Of a DNA stretch of 64,000 nt, positions 25,501 to 39,082 are shown one piece after another. The DNA comes from Auanema rhodensis (Eukaryota; Nematoda; Chromadorea; Rhabditida; Rhabditidae): the NCBI GenBank assembly GCA_964057225.1, contig OZ059900.1, positions 3,358,501 to 3,422,500 on the forward strand, in the 5' to 3' direction. The notes under the pieces are model-generated. The model saw nothing but the letters and a program-made list of their open reading frames with translations, made no database searches and was not told where the DNA came from. A program made the translations under genes and the position numbers. Within the stretch, counting starts at the first letter, position 1. Each line of letters opens with the position of its first letter.

Positions 25501-26033
25501 ATAAATATCAGTGCAAACTCATAAAAATAGACTTATTTCGTGTATTATGTGTTTGATTCTCGAATCTTAACGAATATGATCAAAATTTACAAGTATTACA
25601 GATTTTGTACCAAAAATCGGTGAGTATATGGTGTTAAAGGCATAAAAACGACCATACTTAGTGTAGTAATGCTATTTGAGCGAAAATCAGTATTTAAACA
25701 TCACTAGCGTTTAATTGATGATTTTTGTTGTCATAGACAATAAAACTATGCTTCTGATCATATATATGAGCGATTTAGCCAAATTAGACTCAAAACTCGT
25801 AAATTTCAAAAATTCTTTCTATTTTCGACCTTTTTTGATCAAAATGAATATATATCAGTGCAAGCTCATAAAAATAGACTGATTTTGTGTATTGTATGTT
25901 TGATTCTCGAATCTTAACGAATATGATCAAAATTTACGAGTATTACAGATTTTGTACCAAAAATCGGTGAGTATATGGTGTTAAAGGCATAAAAACGACC
26001 ATACTTAGTGTAGTAATGCTATTTGAGCGAAAT

Positions 26034-28090
26034 TCAGTGATTTACACATTATTAGTGTATATTTGAAGACTTTTGTTGTCATAGACAATAAAACTATGCT
26101 TTTGATCATATATATGAGCGATTTAGCCAAATTAGACTCAAAACTCGGAAATTTCAAAAATTCTTTCTATTTTCGACCTTTTTTGATCAAAATGAATAAA
26201 TATCAGTGCAAACTCGTAAAAATAAACTTATTTCGTGTATTGTGTGTTTGATTCTCGAATCTCACCGAATATGATCAAAATTTACGAGTATCACAGATTT
26301 TGTACCAAAAATCGGTGAGTATATGGTGTTAAAGGCATAAAAACGACCATACTTAGTGTAGTAATGCTATTTGAGTGAAATTCAGTATTTAAACATCACT
26401 AGCGTTTAATTGATGACTTTTGTTGTTATAGACAATAAAACTATGCTTTTGATCATATATATGAGCGATTTAGCCAAATTGGACTCAAAACTCGGAAATT
26501 TCAAAAATTCTTTCTATTTTCGATCTTTTTTGATCAAAATGAATAAATATCAGTGCAAACTTGTAAAAATAGACTTATTTCGTGTATTATGTGTTTGATT
26601 CTCGAATCTTAACGAATATGATCAAAATTTACGAGTATTACAGATTTTGTACCAAAAATCGGTGAGTATATGGTGTTAAAGGCATAAAAACGACCATACT
26701 TAGTGTAGTAAAGCTATTTGAGTGAAATTCAGTGATTTACACATTATTAGTGTATATTTGAAGACTTTTGTTATCATAGACAGTAAAACTATGCTTTTGA
26801 TCATATATATGAGCGATTTAGCCCAATTGGACTCAAAACTCGGAAAATTCAAAAATTCTTTCTATTTTCGACCTTTTTTGATCAAAATGAATAAATATCA
26901 GCGCAAACTCATAAAAATAGACTTATTTCGTGTATTATGTGTTTGATTCTCGAATCTTAACGAATATGATCAAAATTTACAAGTATTACAGATTTTGTAC
27001 CAAAAATCGGTGAGTATATGGTGTTAAAGGCATAAAAACGACCATACTTAGTGTAGTAATGCTATTTGAGCGAAATTTAGTGATTTAAACATCATTAGTG
27101 TTTAATTAATGACTTTTGTTGTCATAGACAATAAAACTATGCTTCTGATCATATATATGAGCGATTTAGCCAAATTAGACTCAAAACTCGTAAATTTCAA
27201 AAATTCTTTCTATTTTCGACCTTTTTTGATCAAAATGAATGTATATCAGTGCAAACTCATAAAAATAGACTAATTTTGTTTATTGTGTGTTTGATTTTCA
27301 AATCTTAACGAATATGATCAAAATTTACGAGTATTACAGATTTTGTACCAAAAATCGGTGAGTATATGGTGTTAAAGGCATAAAAACGACCATACTTAGT
27401 GTAGTAAAGCTATTTGAGTGAAATTCAGTATTTAAACATCACTAGCGTTTAATTGATGACTTTTGTTGTCATAGACAGTAAAACTATGCTTTTGATCATA
27501 TATATGAGCGATTTAGCCCAATTGGACTCAAAACTCGGAAAATTCAAAAATTCTTTCTATTTTCGACCTTTTTTGATCAAAATGAATAAATATCAGTGCA
27601 AACTCATAAAAATAGACTTATTTCGTGTATTATGTGTTTGATTCTCGAATCTTAACGAATATGATCAAAATTTACAAGTATTACAGATTTTGTACCAAAA
27701 ATCGGTGAGTATATGGTGTTAAAGGCATAAAAACGACCATACTTAGTGTAGTAATGCTATTTGAGCGAAATTTAGTGATTTAAACATCATTAGTGTTTAA
27801 TTAATGACTTTTGTTGTCATAGACAATAAAACTATGCTTCTGATCATATATATGAGCGATTTAGCCAAATTAGACTCAAAACTCGTAAATTTCAAAAATT
27901 CTTTCTATTTTCGACCTTTTTTGATCAAAATGAATGTATATCAGTGCAAACTCATAAAAATAGACTAATTTTGTTTATTGTGTGTTTGATTTTCAAATCT
28001 TAACGAATATGATCAAAATTTACGAGTATTACAGATTTTGTACCAAAAATCGGTGAGTATATGGTGTTAAAGGCATAAAAACGACCATAC
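26034..28090 (+). repeat. Block repeated at +17,371 bp (copy 1, about 2.06 kb)
   Basis: Six consecutive monomers here recur in the same order at about 43405-45461. Shared linked markers include CAGCGCAAACTC (26900 and 44271), TTTTCGATCTTTTTTG (26518 and 43889), AGTATCACAG, and GAATGTATATCAG with TTTGATTTTCAAATC. The left limit is where GAGCGAAATT here meets GAGTGAAATT there. The right limit is where TGCTACTTGAGCG here meets AGCTATTTGAGTG. One difference noted inside is TATGATCAAAATT here against TATAATCAAAATT near 45380. The offset is 50 monomers. Confidence 0.82.
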
Positions 28091-29325
28091 TTAGTGTAGT
28101 AATGCTACTTGAGCGAAAATCAGTATTTAAATATCACTAGCGTTTAATTGATGACTTTTGTTGTTATAGACAGTAAAACTATGCTTTTGATCATATATAT
28201 GAGCGATTTAGCCCAATTGGACTCAAAACTCGGAAAATTCAAAAATTCTTTCTATTTTCGACCTTTTTTGATCAAAATGAATAAATATCAGTGCAAACTC
28301 ATAAAAATAGACTGATTTTGTTTATTGTGTGTTTGATTTTTGAATCTTAACAAATATGATCAAAATTTACGAGTATTACAGATTTTGTACCAAAAATCGG
28401 TGAGTATATGGTGTTAAAGGCATAAAAACGACCATACTTAGTGTAGTAATGCTATTTGAGCGAAAATCAGTATTTAAACATCACTAGCGTTTAATTGATG
28501 ATTTTTGTTGTCATAGACAATAAAACTATGCTTCTGATCATATATATGAGCGATTTAGCCAAATTAGACTCAAAACTCGGAAATTTCAAAAATTCTTTCT
28601 ATTTTCGACCTTTTTTGATCAAAATGAATGTATATCAGTGCAAACTCATAAAAATAGACTAATTTTGTTTATTGTGTGTTTGATTTTCAAATCTTAACGA
28701 ATATGATCAAAATTTACGAGTATTACAGATTTTGTACCAAAAATCGGTGAGTATATGGTGTTAAAGGCATAAAAACGACCATACTTAGTGTAGTAATGCT
28801 ACTTGAGCGAAAATCAGTATTTAAATATCACTAGCGTTTAATTGATGACTTTTGTTGTTATAGACAGTAAAACTATGCTTTTGATCATATATATGAGCGA
28901 TTTAGCCCAATTGGACTCAAAACTCGGAAAATTCAAAAATTCTTTCTATTTTCGACCTTTTTTGATCAAAATGAATAAATATCAGTGCAAACTCATAAAA
29001 ATAGACTGATTTTGTTTATTGTGTGTTTGATTTTTGAATCTTAACAAATATGATCAAAATTTACGAGTATTACAGATTTTGTACCAAAAATCGGTGAGTA
29101 TATGGTGTTAAAGGCATAAAAACGACCATACTTAGTGTAGTAATGCTATTTGAGCGAAAATCAGTATTTAAACATCACTAGCGTTTAATTGATGATTTTT
29201 GTTGTCATAGACAATAAAACTATGCTTCTGATCATATATATGAGCGATTTAGCCAAATTAGACTCAAAACTCGGAAATTTCAAAAATTCTTTCTATTTTC
29301 GACCTTTTTTGATCAAAATGAATAT
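27885..29325 (+). repeat. Higher-order repeat, 694-bp dimer, two tandem copies
   Basis: AATGCTACTTGAGCG starts at 28101, 28795 and 29489, giving two spacings of 694 bp. Full two-monomer homology runs from about 27885 to 29325. Each unit has a GAATGTATATCAG monomer with TTTGATTTTCAAATC, then an AATAAATATCAG monomer with GTTTATTGTGTGTTTG and TTTTTGAATC. A partial third unit continues from 29489 to about 29700, where the tail changes from GACTGATTTTG to GACTTATTTCG. Confidence 0.82.
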
Positions 29326-30880
29326 ATATCAGTGCAAGCTCATAAAAATAGACTGATTTTGTGCATTGTATGTTTGATTCTCAAATCTTAACGAATATGA
29401 TCAAAATTTACAAGTATTACAGATTTTGTACCAAAAATCGGTGAGTATATGGTGTTAAAGGCATAAAAACGACCATACTTAGTGTAGTAATGCTACTTGA
29501 GCGAAAATCAGTATTTAAATATCACTAGCGTTTAATTGATGACTTTTGTTGTTATAGACAGTAAAACTATGCTTTTGATCATATATATGAGCGATTTAGC
29601 CCAATTGGACTCAAAACTCGGAAAATTCAAAAATTCTTTCTATTTTCGACCTTTTTTGATCAAAATAAATAAATATCAGTGCAAACTCATAAAAATAGAC
29701 TTATTTCGTGTATTATGTGTTTGATTCTCGAATCTTAACGAATATGATCAAAATTTACAAGTATTACAGATTTTGTACCAAAAATCGGTGAGTATATGGT
29801 GTTAAAGGCATAAAAACGACCATACTTAGTGTAGTAATGCTATTTGAGCGAAAATCAGTATTTAAACATCACTAGCGTTTAATTAATGACTTTTGTTGTT
29901 ATAGACAATAAAACTATGTTTTTGATCATATATATGAGCGATTTAGCCCAATTGGACTCAAAACTCGGAAAATTCAAAAATTCTTTCTATTTTCGACCTT
30001 TTTTGATCAAAATGAATAAATATCAGTGCAAACTCATAAAAATAGACTTATTTCGTGTATTATGTGTTTGATTCTTGAATCTTAACGAATATGATCAAAA
30101 TTTACAAGTATTACAGATTTTGTACCAAAAATCGGTGAGTATATGGTGTTAGAGGCATAAAAACGACCATACTTAGTGTAGTAATGCTATTTGAGTGAAA
30201 TTCAGTGATTTAAACATTATTAGTGTATATTTGAAGACTTTTGTTATCATAGACAATAAAACTATGCTTCTGATCATATATATGAGCGGTTTAGCCCAAT
30301 TGGGCTCAAAACTCGGAAATTTCAAAAATTCTTTCTATTTTCGACCTTTTTTGATCAAAATGAATAAATATCAGTGCAAACTCATAAAAATAGACTTATT
30401 TTGTGTATTATGTGTTCGTTTCTCGAATCTTAACGAATATGATCAAAATTTACAAGTATTACAGATTTTGTACCAAAAATCGGTGAGTATATGGTGTTAA
30501 AGGCATAAAAACGACCATACTTAGTGTAGTAATGCTACTTGAGCGAAAATCAGTATTTAAATATCACTAGCGTTTAATTGATGACTTTTGTTGTTATAGA
30601 CAGTAAAACTATGTTTTTGATCATATATATGAGCGATTTAGCCCAATTGGACTCAAAACTCGGAAATTTCAAAAATTCTTTCTATTTTCGACCTTTTTTG
30701 ATCAAAATGAATAAATATCAGTGCAAACTCATAAAAATAGACTGATTTTGTTTATTGTGTGTTTGATTTTTGAATCTTAACAAATATGATCAAAATTTAC
30801 GAGTATTACAGATTTTGTACCAAAAATCGGTGAGTATATGGTGTTAAAGGCATAAAAACGACCATACTTAGTGTAGTAAT
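29100..30880 (+). repeat. Block repeated at +9,728 bp (copy 1, about 1.78 kb)
   Basis: Five monomers match about 38828-40608. Shared rare markers are GATTTTGTGCATTGTATG (29350 and 39080), AATATCACTAGCG, AAAATAAATAAATATC, and the monomer ending in TATGTGTTCGTTTCTCG (30410 and 40138). That last variant removes a stop and gives an incidental 101-codon frame. The match fails where GCGAAAATCAGTATTTAAAC here meets GCGAAATTCAGTATTAAAAC there. The offset is 28 monomers. Confidence 0.82.
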
Positions 30881-32129
30881 GCTATTTGAGCGAAAATCAG
30901 TATTTAAACATCACTAGCGTTTAATTGATGACTTTTGTTGTCATAGACAATAAAACTATGCTTCTGATCATATATATGAGCGATTTAGCCCAATTGGACT
31001 CAAAACTCGGAAAATTCAAAAATTCTTTCTATTTTCGATCTTTTTTGATCAAAATGAATATATATCAGTGCAAGCTCATAAAAATAGACTGATTTTGTGT
31101 ATTGTATGTTTGATTCTCAAATCTTAACGAATATGATCAAAATTTACGAGTATTACAGATTTTGTACCAAAAATCGGTGAGTATATGGTGTTAAAGGCAT
31201 AAAAACGACCATACATAGTGTAGTAATGCTATTTGAGCGAAATTCAGTATTTAAACATCACTAGCGTTTAATTGATGACTTTTGTTGTTATAGACAATAA
31301 AACTATGTTTTTGATCATATATATGAGCGATTTAGCCAAATTAGACTCAAAACTCGGAAATTTCAAAAATTCTTTCTATTTTCGAACTTTTTTTGATCAA
31401 AATGAATAAATATCAGTGCAAAATCATAAAAATAGACTTATTTCGTGTATTATGTGTTTGATTCTCGAATCTTAACGAATATGATCAAAATTTACAAGTA
31501 TTACAGATTTTGTACCAAAAATCGGTGAGTATATGGTGTTAGAGGCATAAAAACGACCATACTTAGTGTAGTAATGCTATTTGAGTGAAATTCAGTGATT
31601 TAAACATTATTAGTGTATATTTGAAGACTTTTGTTATCATAGACAATAAAACTATGCTTTTGATCATATATATGAGCGATTTAGCCAAATTAGACTCAAA
31701 ACTCGGAAATTTCAAAAATTCTTTCTATTTTCGACCTTTTTTGATCAAAATGAATAAATATCAGTGCAAACTCGTAAAAATAAACTTATTTCGTGTATTG
31801 TGTGTTTGATTCTCGAATCTCACCGAATATGATCAAAATTTACGAGTATTACAGATTTTGTACCAAAAATCGGTGAGTATATGGTGTTAAAGGCATAAAA
31901 ACGACCATACTTAGTGTAGTAATGCTATTTGAGCGAAAATCAGTATTTAAACATCACTAGCGTTTAATTGATGACTTTTGTTGTTATAGACAATAAAACT
32001 ATGCTTCTGATCATATATATGAGCGATTTAGCCCAATTCGACTCAAAACTCGGAAAATTCAAAAATTCTTTCTATTTTCGACCTTTTTTGATGAAAATGA
32101 ATATATATCAGTGTAAACTCATAAAAATA
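29890..32129 (+). repeat. Higher-order repeat, 2779-bp octamer (copy 1)
   Basis: Monomers at about 29890-30890 and 31250-32129 recur 2779 bp downstream, in the same order. Markers are the GTGTTCGTTTCTCG monomer (30410 and 33190) and the TTTTCGAACTTTTTTTGATC monomer (31383 and 34162), followed by AATCTCACCGAAT and AATTCGACTC monomers. One monomer between the two homologous stretches differs, so a local replacement has occurred. The same CGAAC monomer also appears at 37985, 52579 and 55706, marking five copies of this neighbourhood. Confidence 0.78.
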
Positions 32130-32668
32130 GACTGATTTTGTGTATTGTGTGTTTGATTCTCAAATCTTAACAAATATGATCAAATTTTACGAGTATTACA
32201 GATTTTGTACCAAAAATCGGTGAGTATATGGTGTTAAAGGCATAAAAACGACCATACTTAGTGTAGTAATGCTATTTGAGCGAAAATCAGTATTTAAACA
32301 TCACTAGCGTTTAATTGATGATTTTTGTTGTCATAGACAATAAAACTATGCTTCTGATCATATATATGAGCGATTTAGCCAAATTAGACTCAAAACTCGG
32401 AAATTTCAAAAATTCTTTCTATTTTCGACCTTTTTTGATCAAAATGAATATATATCAGTGCAAGCTCATAAAAATAGACTGATTTTGTGTATTGTATGTA
32501 TGATTCTCAAATCTTAACGAATATGATCAAAATTTACAAGTATTACAGATTTTGTACCAAAAATCGGTGAGTATATGGTGTTAAAGGCATAAAAACGACC
32601 ATACTTAGTGTAGTAATGCTACTTGAGCGAAAATCAGTATTTAAATATCACTAGCGTTTAATTGATGA

Positions 32669-34908
32669 CTTTTGTTGTTATAGACAATAAAACTATGTTT
32701 TTGATCATATATATGAGCGATTTAGCCCAATTGGACTCAAAACTCGGAAAATTCAAAAATTCTTTCTATTTTCGACCTTTTTTGATCAAAATGAATAAAT
32801 ATCAGTGCAAACTCATAAAAATAGACTTATTTCGTGTATTATGTGTTTGATTCTCGAATCTTAACGAATATGATCAAAATTTACAAGTATTACAGATTTT
32901 GTACCAAAAATCGGTGAGTATATGGTGTTAGAGGCATAAAAACGACCATACTTAGTGTAGTAATGCTATTTGAGTGAAATTCAGTGATTTAAACATTATT
33001 AGTGTATATTTGAAGAGTTTTGTTATCATAGACAATAAAACTATGCTTCTGATCATATATATGAGCGGTTTAGCCCAATTGGGCTCAAAACTCGGAAATT
33101 TCAAAAATTCTTTCTATTTTCGACCTTTTTTGATCAAAATGAATAAATATCAGTGCAAACTCATAAAAATAGACTTATTTTGTGTATTATGTGTTCGTTT
33201 CTCGAATCTTAACGAATATGATCAAAATTTACAAGTATTACAGATTTTGTACCAAAAATCGGTGAGTATATGGTGTTAAAGGCATAAAAACGACCATACT
33301 TAGTGTAGTAATGCTACTTGAGCGAAAATCAGTATTTAAATATCACTAGCGTTTAATTGATGACTTTTGTTGTTATAGACAGTAAAACTATGTTTTTGAT
33401 CATATATATGAGCGATTTAGCCCAATTGGACTCAAAACTCGGAAATTTCAAAAATTCTTTCTATTTTCGACCTTTTTTGATCAAAATGAATAAATATCAG
33501 TGCAAACTCATAAAAATAGACTGATTTTGTTTATTGTGTGTTTGATTTTTGAATCTTAACAAATATGATCAAAATTTACGAGTATTACAGATTTTGTACC
33601 AAAAATCGGTGAGTATATGGTGTTAAAGGCATAAAAACGACCATACTTAGTGTAGTAATGCTATTTGAGCGAAATTCAGTATTTAAACATCACTAGCGTT
33701 TAATTGATGACTTTTGTTGTTATAGACAATAAAACTATGTTTTTGATCATATATATGAGCGATTTAGCCAAATTAGACTCAAAACTCGGAAATTTCAAAA
33801 ATTCTTTCTATTTTCGACCTTTTTTGATCAAAATGAATATATATCAGTGCAAGCTCATAAAAATAGACTGATTTTGTGTATTGTATGTTTGATTCTCAAA
33901 TCTTAACGAATATGATCAAAATTTACAAGTATTACAGATTTTGTACCAAAAATCGGTGAGTATATGGTGTTAAAGGCATAAAAACGACCATACTTAGTGT
34001 AGTAATGCTATTTGAGCGAAATTCAGTATTTAAACATCACTAGCGTTTAATTGATGACTTTTGTTGTTATAGACAATAAAACTATGTTTTTGATCATATA
34101 TATGAGCGATTTAGCCAAATTAGACTCAAAACTCGGAAATTTCAAAAATTCTTTCTATTTTCGAACTTTTTTTGATCAAAATGAATAAATATCAGTGCAA
34201 AATCATAAAAATAGACTTATTTCGTGTATTATGTGTTTGATTCTCGAATCTTAACGAATATGATCAAAATTTACAAGTATTACAGATTTTGTACCAAAAA
34301 TCGGTGAGTATATGGTGTTAGAGGCATAAAAACGACCATACTTAGTGTAGTAATGCTATTTGAGTGAAATTCAGTGATTTAAACATTATTAGTGTATATT
34401 TGAAGACTCTTGTTATCATAGACAATAAAACTATGCTTATGATCATATATATGAGCGATTTAGCCAAATTAGACTCAAAACTCGGAAATTTCAAAAATTC
34501 TTTCTATTTTCGACCTTTTTTGATCAAAATGAATAAATATCAGTGCAAACTCGTAAAAATAAACTTATTTCGTGTATTGTGTGTTTGATTCTCGAATCTC
34601 ACCGAATATGATCAAAATTTACGAGTATTACAGATTTTGTACCAAAAATCGGTGAGTATATGGTGTTAAAGGCATAAAAACGACCATACTTAGTGTAGTA
34701 ATGCTATTTGAGCGAAAATCAGTATTTAAACATCACTAGCGTTTAATTGATGACTTTTGTTGTTATAGACAATAAAACTATGCTTTTGATCATATATATG
34801 AGCGATTTAGCCCAATTCGACTCAAAACTCGGAAAATTCAAAAATTCTTTCTATTTTCGACCTTTTTTGATGAAAATGAATATATATCAGTGTAAACTCA
34901 TAAAAATA
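32669..34908 (+). repeat. Higher-order repeat, 2779-bp octamer (copy 2)
   Basis: This is the tandem partner of the unit at 29890-32129. It shares the GTGTTCGTTTCTCG and TTTTCGAACTTTTTTTG marker monomers. It has private changes of its own, such as GAAGAGTTTTG near 33013, GAAGACTCTTG near 34403 and CTATGCTTATGATC near 34432. It ends where GACTGATTTTG in copy 1 becomes GACTTATTTCG here. Confidence 0.76.
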
Positions 34909-35259
34909 GACTTATTTCGTGTATTATGTGTTTGATTCTCGAATCTTAACGAATATGATCAAAATTTACAAGTATTACAGATTTTGTACCAAAAATCGGT
35001 GAGTATATGGTGTTAAAGGCATAAAAACGACCATACTTAGTGTAGTAATGCTATTTGAGCGAAAATCAGTATTTAAACATCACTAGCGTTCAATTAATGA
35101 CTTTTGTTGTTATAGACAATAAAACTATGTTTTTGATCATATATATGAGCGATTTAGCCCAATTGGACTCAAAACTCGGAAAATTCAAAAATTCTTTCTA
35201 TTTTCGACCTTTTTTGATCAAAATGAATAAATATCAGTGCAAACTCATAAAAATAGACT

Positions 35260-36911
35260 TATTTCGTGTATTATGTGTTTGATTCTCGAATCTTAACGAA
35301 TATGATCAAAATTTACAAGTATTACAGATTTTGTACCAAAAATCGGTGAGTATATGGTGTTAGAGGCATAAAAACGACCATACTTAGTGTAGTAATGCTA
35401 TTTGAGTGAAATTCAGTGATTTAAACATTATTAGTGTATATTTGAAGACTTTTGTTATCATAGACAATAAAACTATGCTTCTGATCATATATATGAGCGG
35501 TTTAGCCCAATTGGGCTCAAAACTCGGAAATTTCAAAAATTCTTTCTATTTTCGACCTTTTTTGATCAAAATAAATAAATATCAGTGCAAACTCATAAAA
35601 ATAGACTTATTTTGTGTATTATGTGTTTGATTCTCGAATCGTAACGAATATGATCAAAATTTACAAGTATTACAGATTTTGTACCAAAAATCGGTGAGTA
35701 TATGGTGTTAGAGGCATAAAAACGACCATACTTAGTGTAGTAATGCTATTTGAGTGAAATTCAGTGATTTAAACATTATTAGTGTATATTTGAAGACTTT
35801 TGTTATCATAGACAATAAAACTATGCTTCTGATCATATATATGAGCGGTTTAGCCCAATTGGGCTCAAATCTCGGAAAATTCAAAAATTCTTTCTATTTT
35901 CGACCTTTTTTGATGAAAATGAATATATATCAGTGTAAACTCATAAAAATAGACTGATTTAGTGTATTGTGTGTTTGATTCTCAAATCTTAACAAATATG
36001 ATCAAATTTTACGAGTATTACAGATTTTGTACCAAAAATCGGTGAGTATATGGTGTTAAAGGCATAAAAACGACCATACTTAGTGTAGTAATGCTATTTG
36101 AGCGAAAATCAGTATTTAAACATCACTAGCGTTTAATTGATGATTTTTGTTGTCATAGACAATGAAACTATGCTTCTGATCATATATATGAGCGATTTAG
36201 CCAAATTAGACTCAAAACTCGGAAATTTCAAAAATTCTTTCTATTTTCGACCTTTTTTGATCAAAATGAATATATATCAGTGCAAGCTCATAAAAATAGA
36301 CTGATTTTGTGTATTATGTGTTTGATTCTCGAATCTTAACGAATATGATCAAAATTTACAAGTATTACAGATTTTGTACCAAAAATCGGTGAGTATATGG
36401 TGTTAGAGGCATAAAAACGACCATACTTAGTGTAGTAATGCTATTTGAGTGAAATTCAGTGATTTAAACATTATTAGTGTATATTTGAAGACTTTTGTTA
36501 TCATAGACAATAAAACTATGCTTCTGATCATATATATGAGCGGTTTAGCCCAATTGGGCTCAAAACTCGGAAATTTCAAAAATTCTTTCTATTTTCGACC
36601 TTTTTTGATCAAAATAAATAAATATCAGTGCAAACTCATAAAAATAGACTTATTTTGTGTATTATGTGTTTGATTCTCGAATCGTAACGAATATGATCAA
36701 AATTTACAAGTATTACAGATTTTGTACCAAAAATCGGTGAGTATATGGTGTTAGAGGCATAAAAACGACCATACTTAGTGTAGTAATGCTATTTGAGTGA
36801 AATTCAGTGATTTAAACATTATTAGTGTATATTTGAAGACTTTTGTTATCATAGACAATAAAACTATGCTTCTGATCATATATATGAGCGGTTTAGCCCA
36901 ATTGGGCTCAA
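35260..36911 (+). repeat. Trimer-spaced duplication (1043 bp) of a two-monomer block
   Basis: A stretch of about 610 bp (35260-35868) recurs at 36303-36911. The marker is TCGAATCGTAACGAATATG, with GTAAC instead of TTAAC, at 35638 and 36681, exactly 1043 bp apart. All copies carry GAGCGGTTTAGCCC and AATTGGGCTC, a combination that also marks monomers near 30285, 33065, 40014, 54262 and 57389. The third monomer of the spacing differs between the two copies. Confidence 0.8.
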
Positions 36912-37251
36912 AACTCGGAAATTTCAAAAATTCTTTCTATTTTCGACCTTTTTTGATCAAAATAAATAAATATCAGTGCAAACTCATAAAAATAGACTTA
37001 TTTTGTGTATTATGTGTTTGATTCTCGAATCTTAACAAATATGATCAAAATTTACAAGTATTACAGATTTTGTACCAAAAATCGGTGAGTATATGGTGTT
37101 AAAGGCATAAAAACGACCATACTTAGTGTAGTAATGCTATTTGAGCGAAAATCAGTATTTAAACATCACTAGCGTTTAATTGATGACTTTTGTTGTTATA
37201 GACAATAAAACTATGTTTTTGATCATATATATGAGCGATTTAGCCCAATTG

Positions 37252-39082
37252 GACTCAAAACTCGGAAATTTCAAAAATTCTTTCTATTTTCGACCTTTTT
37301 TGATCAAAATGAATAAATATCAGTGCAAACTCATAAAAATAGACTGATTTTGTTTATTGTGTGTTTGATTTTTGAATCTTAACAAATATGATCAAAATTT
37401 ACGAGTATTACAGATTTTGTACCAAAAATCGGTGAGTATATGGTGTTAAAGGCATAAAAACGACCATACTTAGTGTAGTAATGCTATTTGAGCGAAAATC
37501 AGTATTTAAACATCACTAGCGTTTAATTGATGACTTTTGTTGTCATAGACAATAAAACTATGCTTCTGATCATATATATGAGCGATTTAGCCCAATTGGA
37601 CTCAAAACTCGGAAAATTCAAAAATTCTTTCTATTTTCGATCTTTTTTGATCAAAATGAATATATATCAGTGCAAGCTCATAAAAATAGACTGATTTTGT
37701 GTATTGTATGTTTGATTCTCAAATCTTAACGAATATGATCAAAATTTACGAGTATTACAGATTTTGTACCAAAAATCGGTGAGTATATGGTGTTAAAGGC
37801 ATAAAAACGACCATACATAGTGTAGTAATGCTATTTGAGCGAAATTCAGTATTTAAACATCACTAGCGTTTAATTGATGACTTTTGTTGTTATAGACAAT
37901 AAAACTATGTTTTTGATCATATATATGAGCGATTTAGCCAAATTAGACTCAAAACTCGGAAATTTCAAAAATTCTTTCTATTTTCGAACTTTTTTTGATC
38001 AAAATGAATAAATATCAGTGCAAAATCATAAAAATAGACTTATTTCGTGTATTATGTGTTTGATTCTCGAATCTTAACGAATATGATCAAAATTTACAAG
38101 TATTACAGATTTTGTACCAAAAATCGGTGAGTATATGGTGTTAGAGGCATAAAAACGACCATACTTAGTGTAGTAATGCTATTTGAGTGAAATTCAGTGA
38201 TTTAAACATTATTAGTGTATATTTGAAGACTTTTGTTATCATAGACAATAAAACTATGCTTTTGATCATATATATGAGCGATTTAGCCAAATTAGACTCA
38301 AAACTCGGAAATTTCAAAAATTCTTTCTATTTTCGACCTTTTTTGATCAAAATGAATAAATATCAGTGCAAACTCGTAAAAATAAACTTATTTCGTGTAT
38401 TGTGTGTTTGATTCTCGAATCTCACCGAATATGATCAAAATTTACGAGTATTACAGATTTTGTACCAAAAATCGGTGAGTATATGGTGTTAAAGGCATAA
38501 AAACGACCATACTTAGTGTAGTAATGCTATTTGAGCGAAAATCAGTATTTAAACATCACTAGCGTTTAATTGATGACTTTTGTTGTTATAGACAATAAAA
38601 CTATGCTTCTGATCATATATATGAGCGATTTAGCCCAATTCGACTCAAAACTCGGAAAATTCAAAAATTCTTTCTATTTTCGACCTTTTTTGATGAAAAT
38701 GAATATATATCAATGTAAACTCATAAAAATAGACTGATTTTGTGTATTGTGTGTTTGATTCTCAAATATTAACAAATATGATCAAATTTTACGAGTATTA
38801 CAGATTTTGTACCAAAAATCGGTGAGTATATGGTGTTAAAGGCATAAAAACGACCATACTTAGTGTAGTAATGCTATTTGAGCGAAAATCAGTATTTAAA
38901 CATCACTAGCGTTTAATTGATGATTTTTGTTGTCATAGACAATAAAACTATGCTTCTGATCATATATATGAGCGATTTAGCCAAATTAGACTCAAAACTC
39001 GGAAATTTCAAAAATTCTTTCTATTTTCGACCTTTTTTGATCAAAATGAATATATATCAGTGCAAGCTCATAAAAATAGACT
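37252..39082 (+). repeat. Block repeated from 30650-32480 at +6,602 bp
   Basis: Five to six monomers recur at an offset of 6602 bp (19 monomers). Shared markers are CCATACATAGTGTAG (31208 and 37810), TTTTCGAACTTTTTTTG (31383 and 37985), AATCTCACCGAAT and AATTCGACTC with TGATGAAAATGAA. Private changes in this copy include TATATCAATGTAAAC near 38708 and CTCAAATATTAAC near 38763. It passes directly into the block shared with 29100-30880 at +9728, so two source regions are joined here. Confidence 0.78.

Noticed and set aside
30195-30500. 101-codon frame (also at 32974, 39923 and 57297)
   Set aside because: The extra length comes from one variant, GTGTTCGTTTCTCG, which removes the stop and lets the frame run into the next unit. 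The four copies are recent duplicates of one monomer, not four conserved genes.
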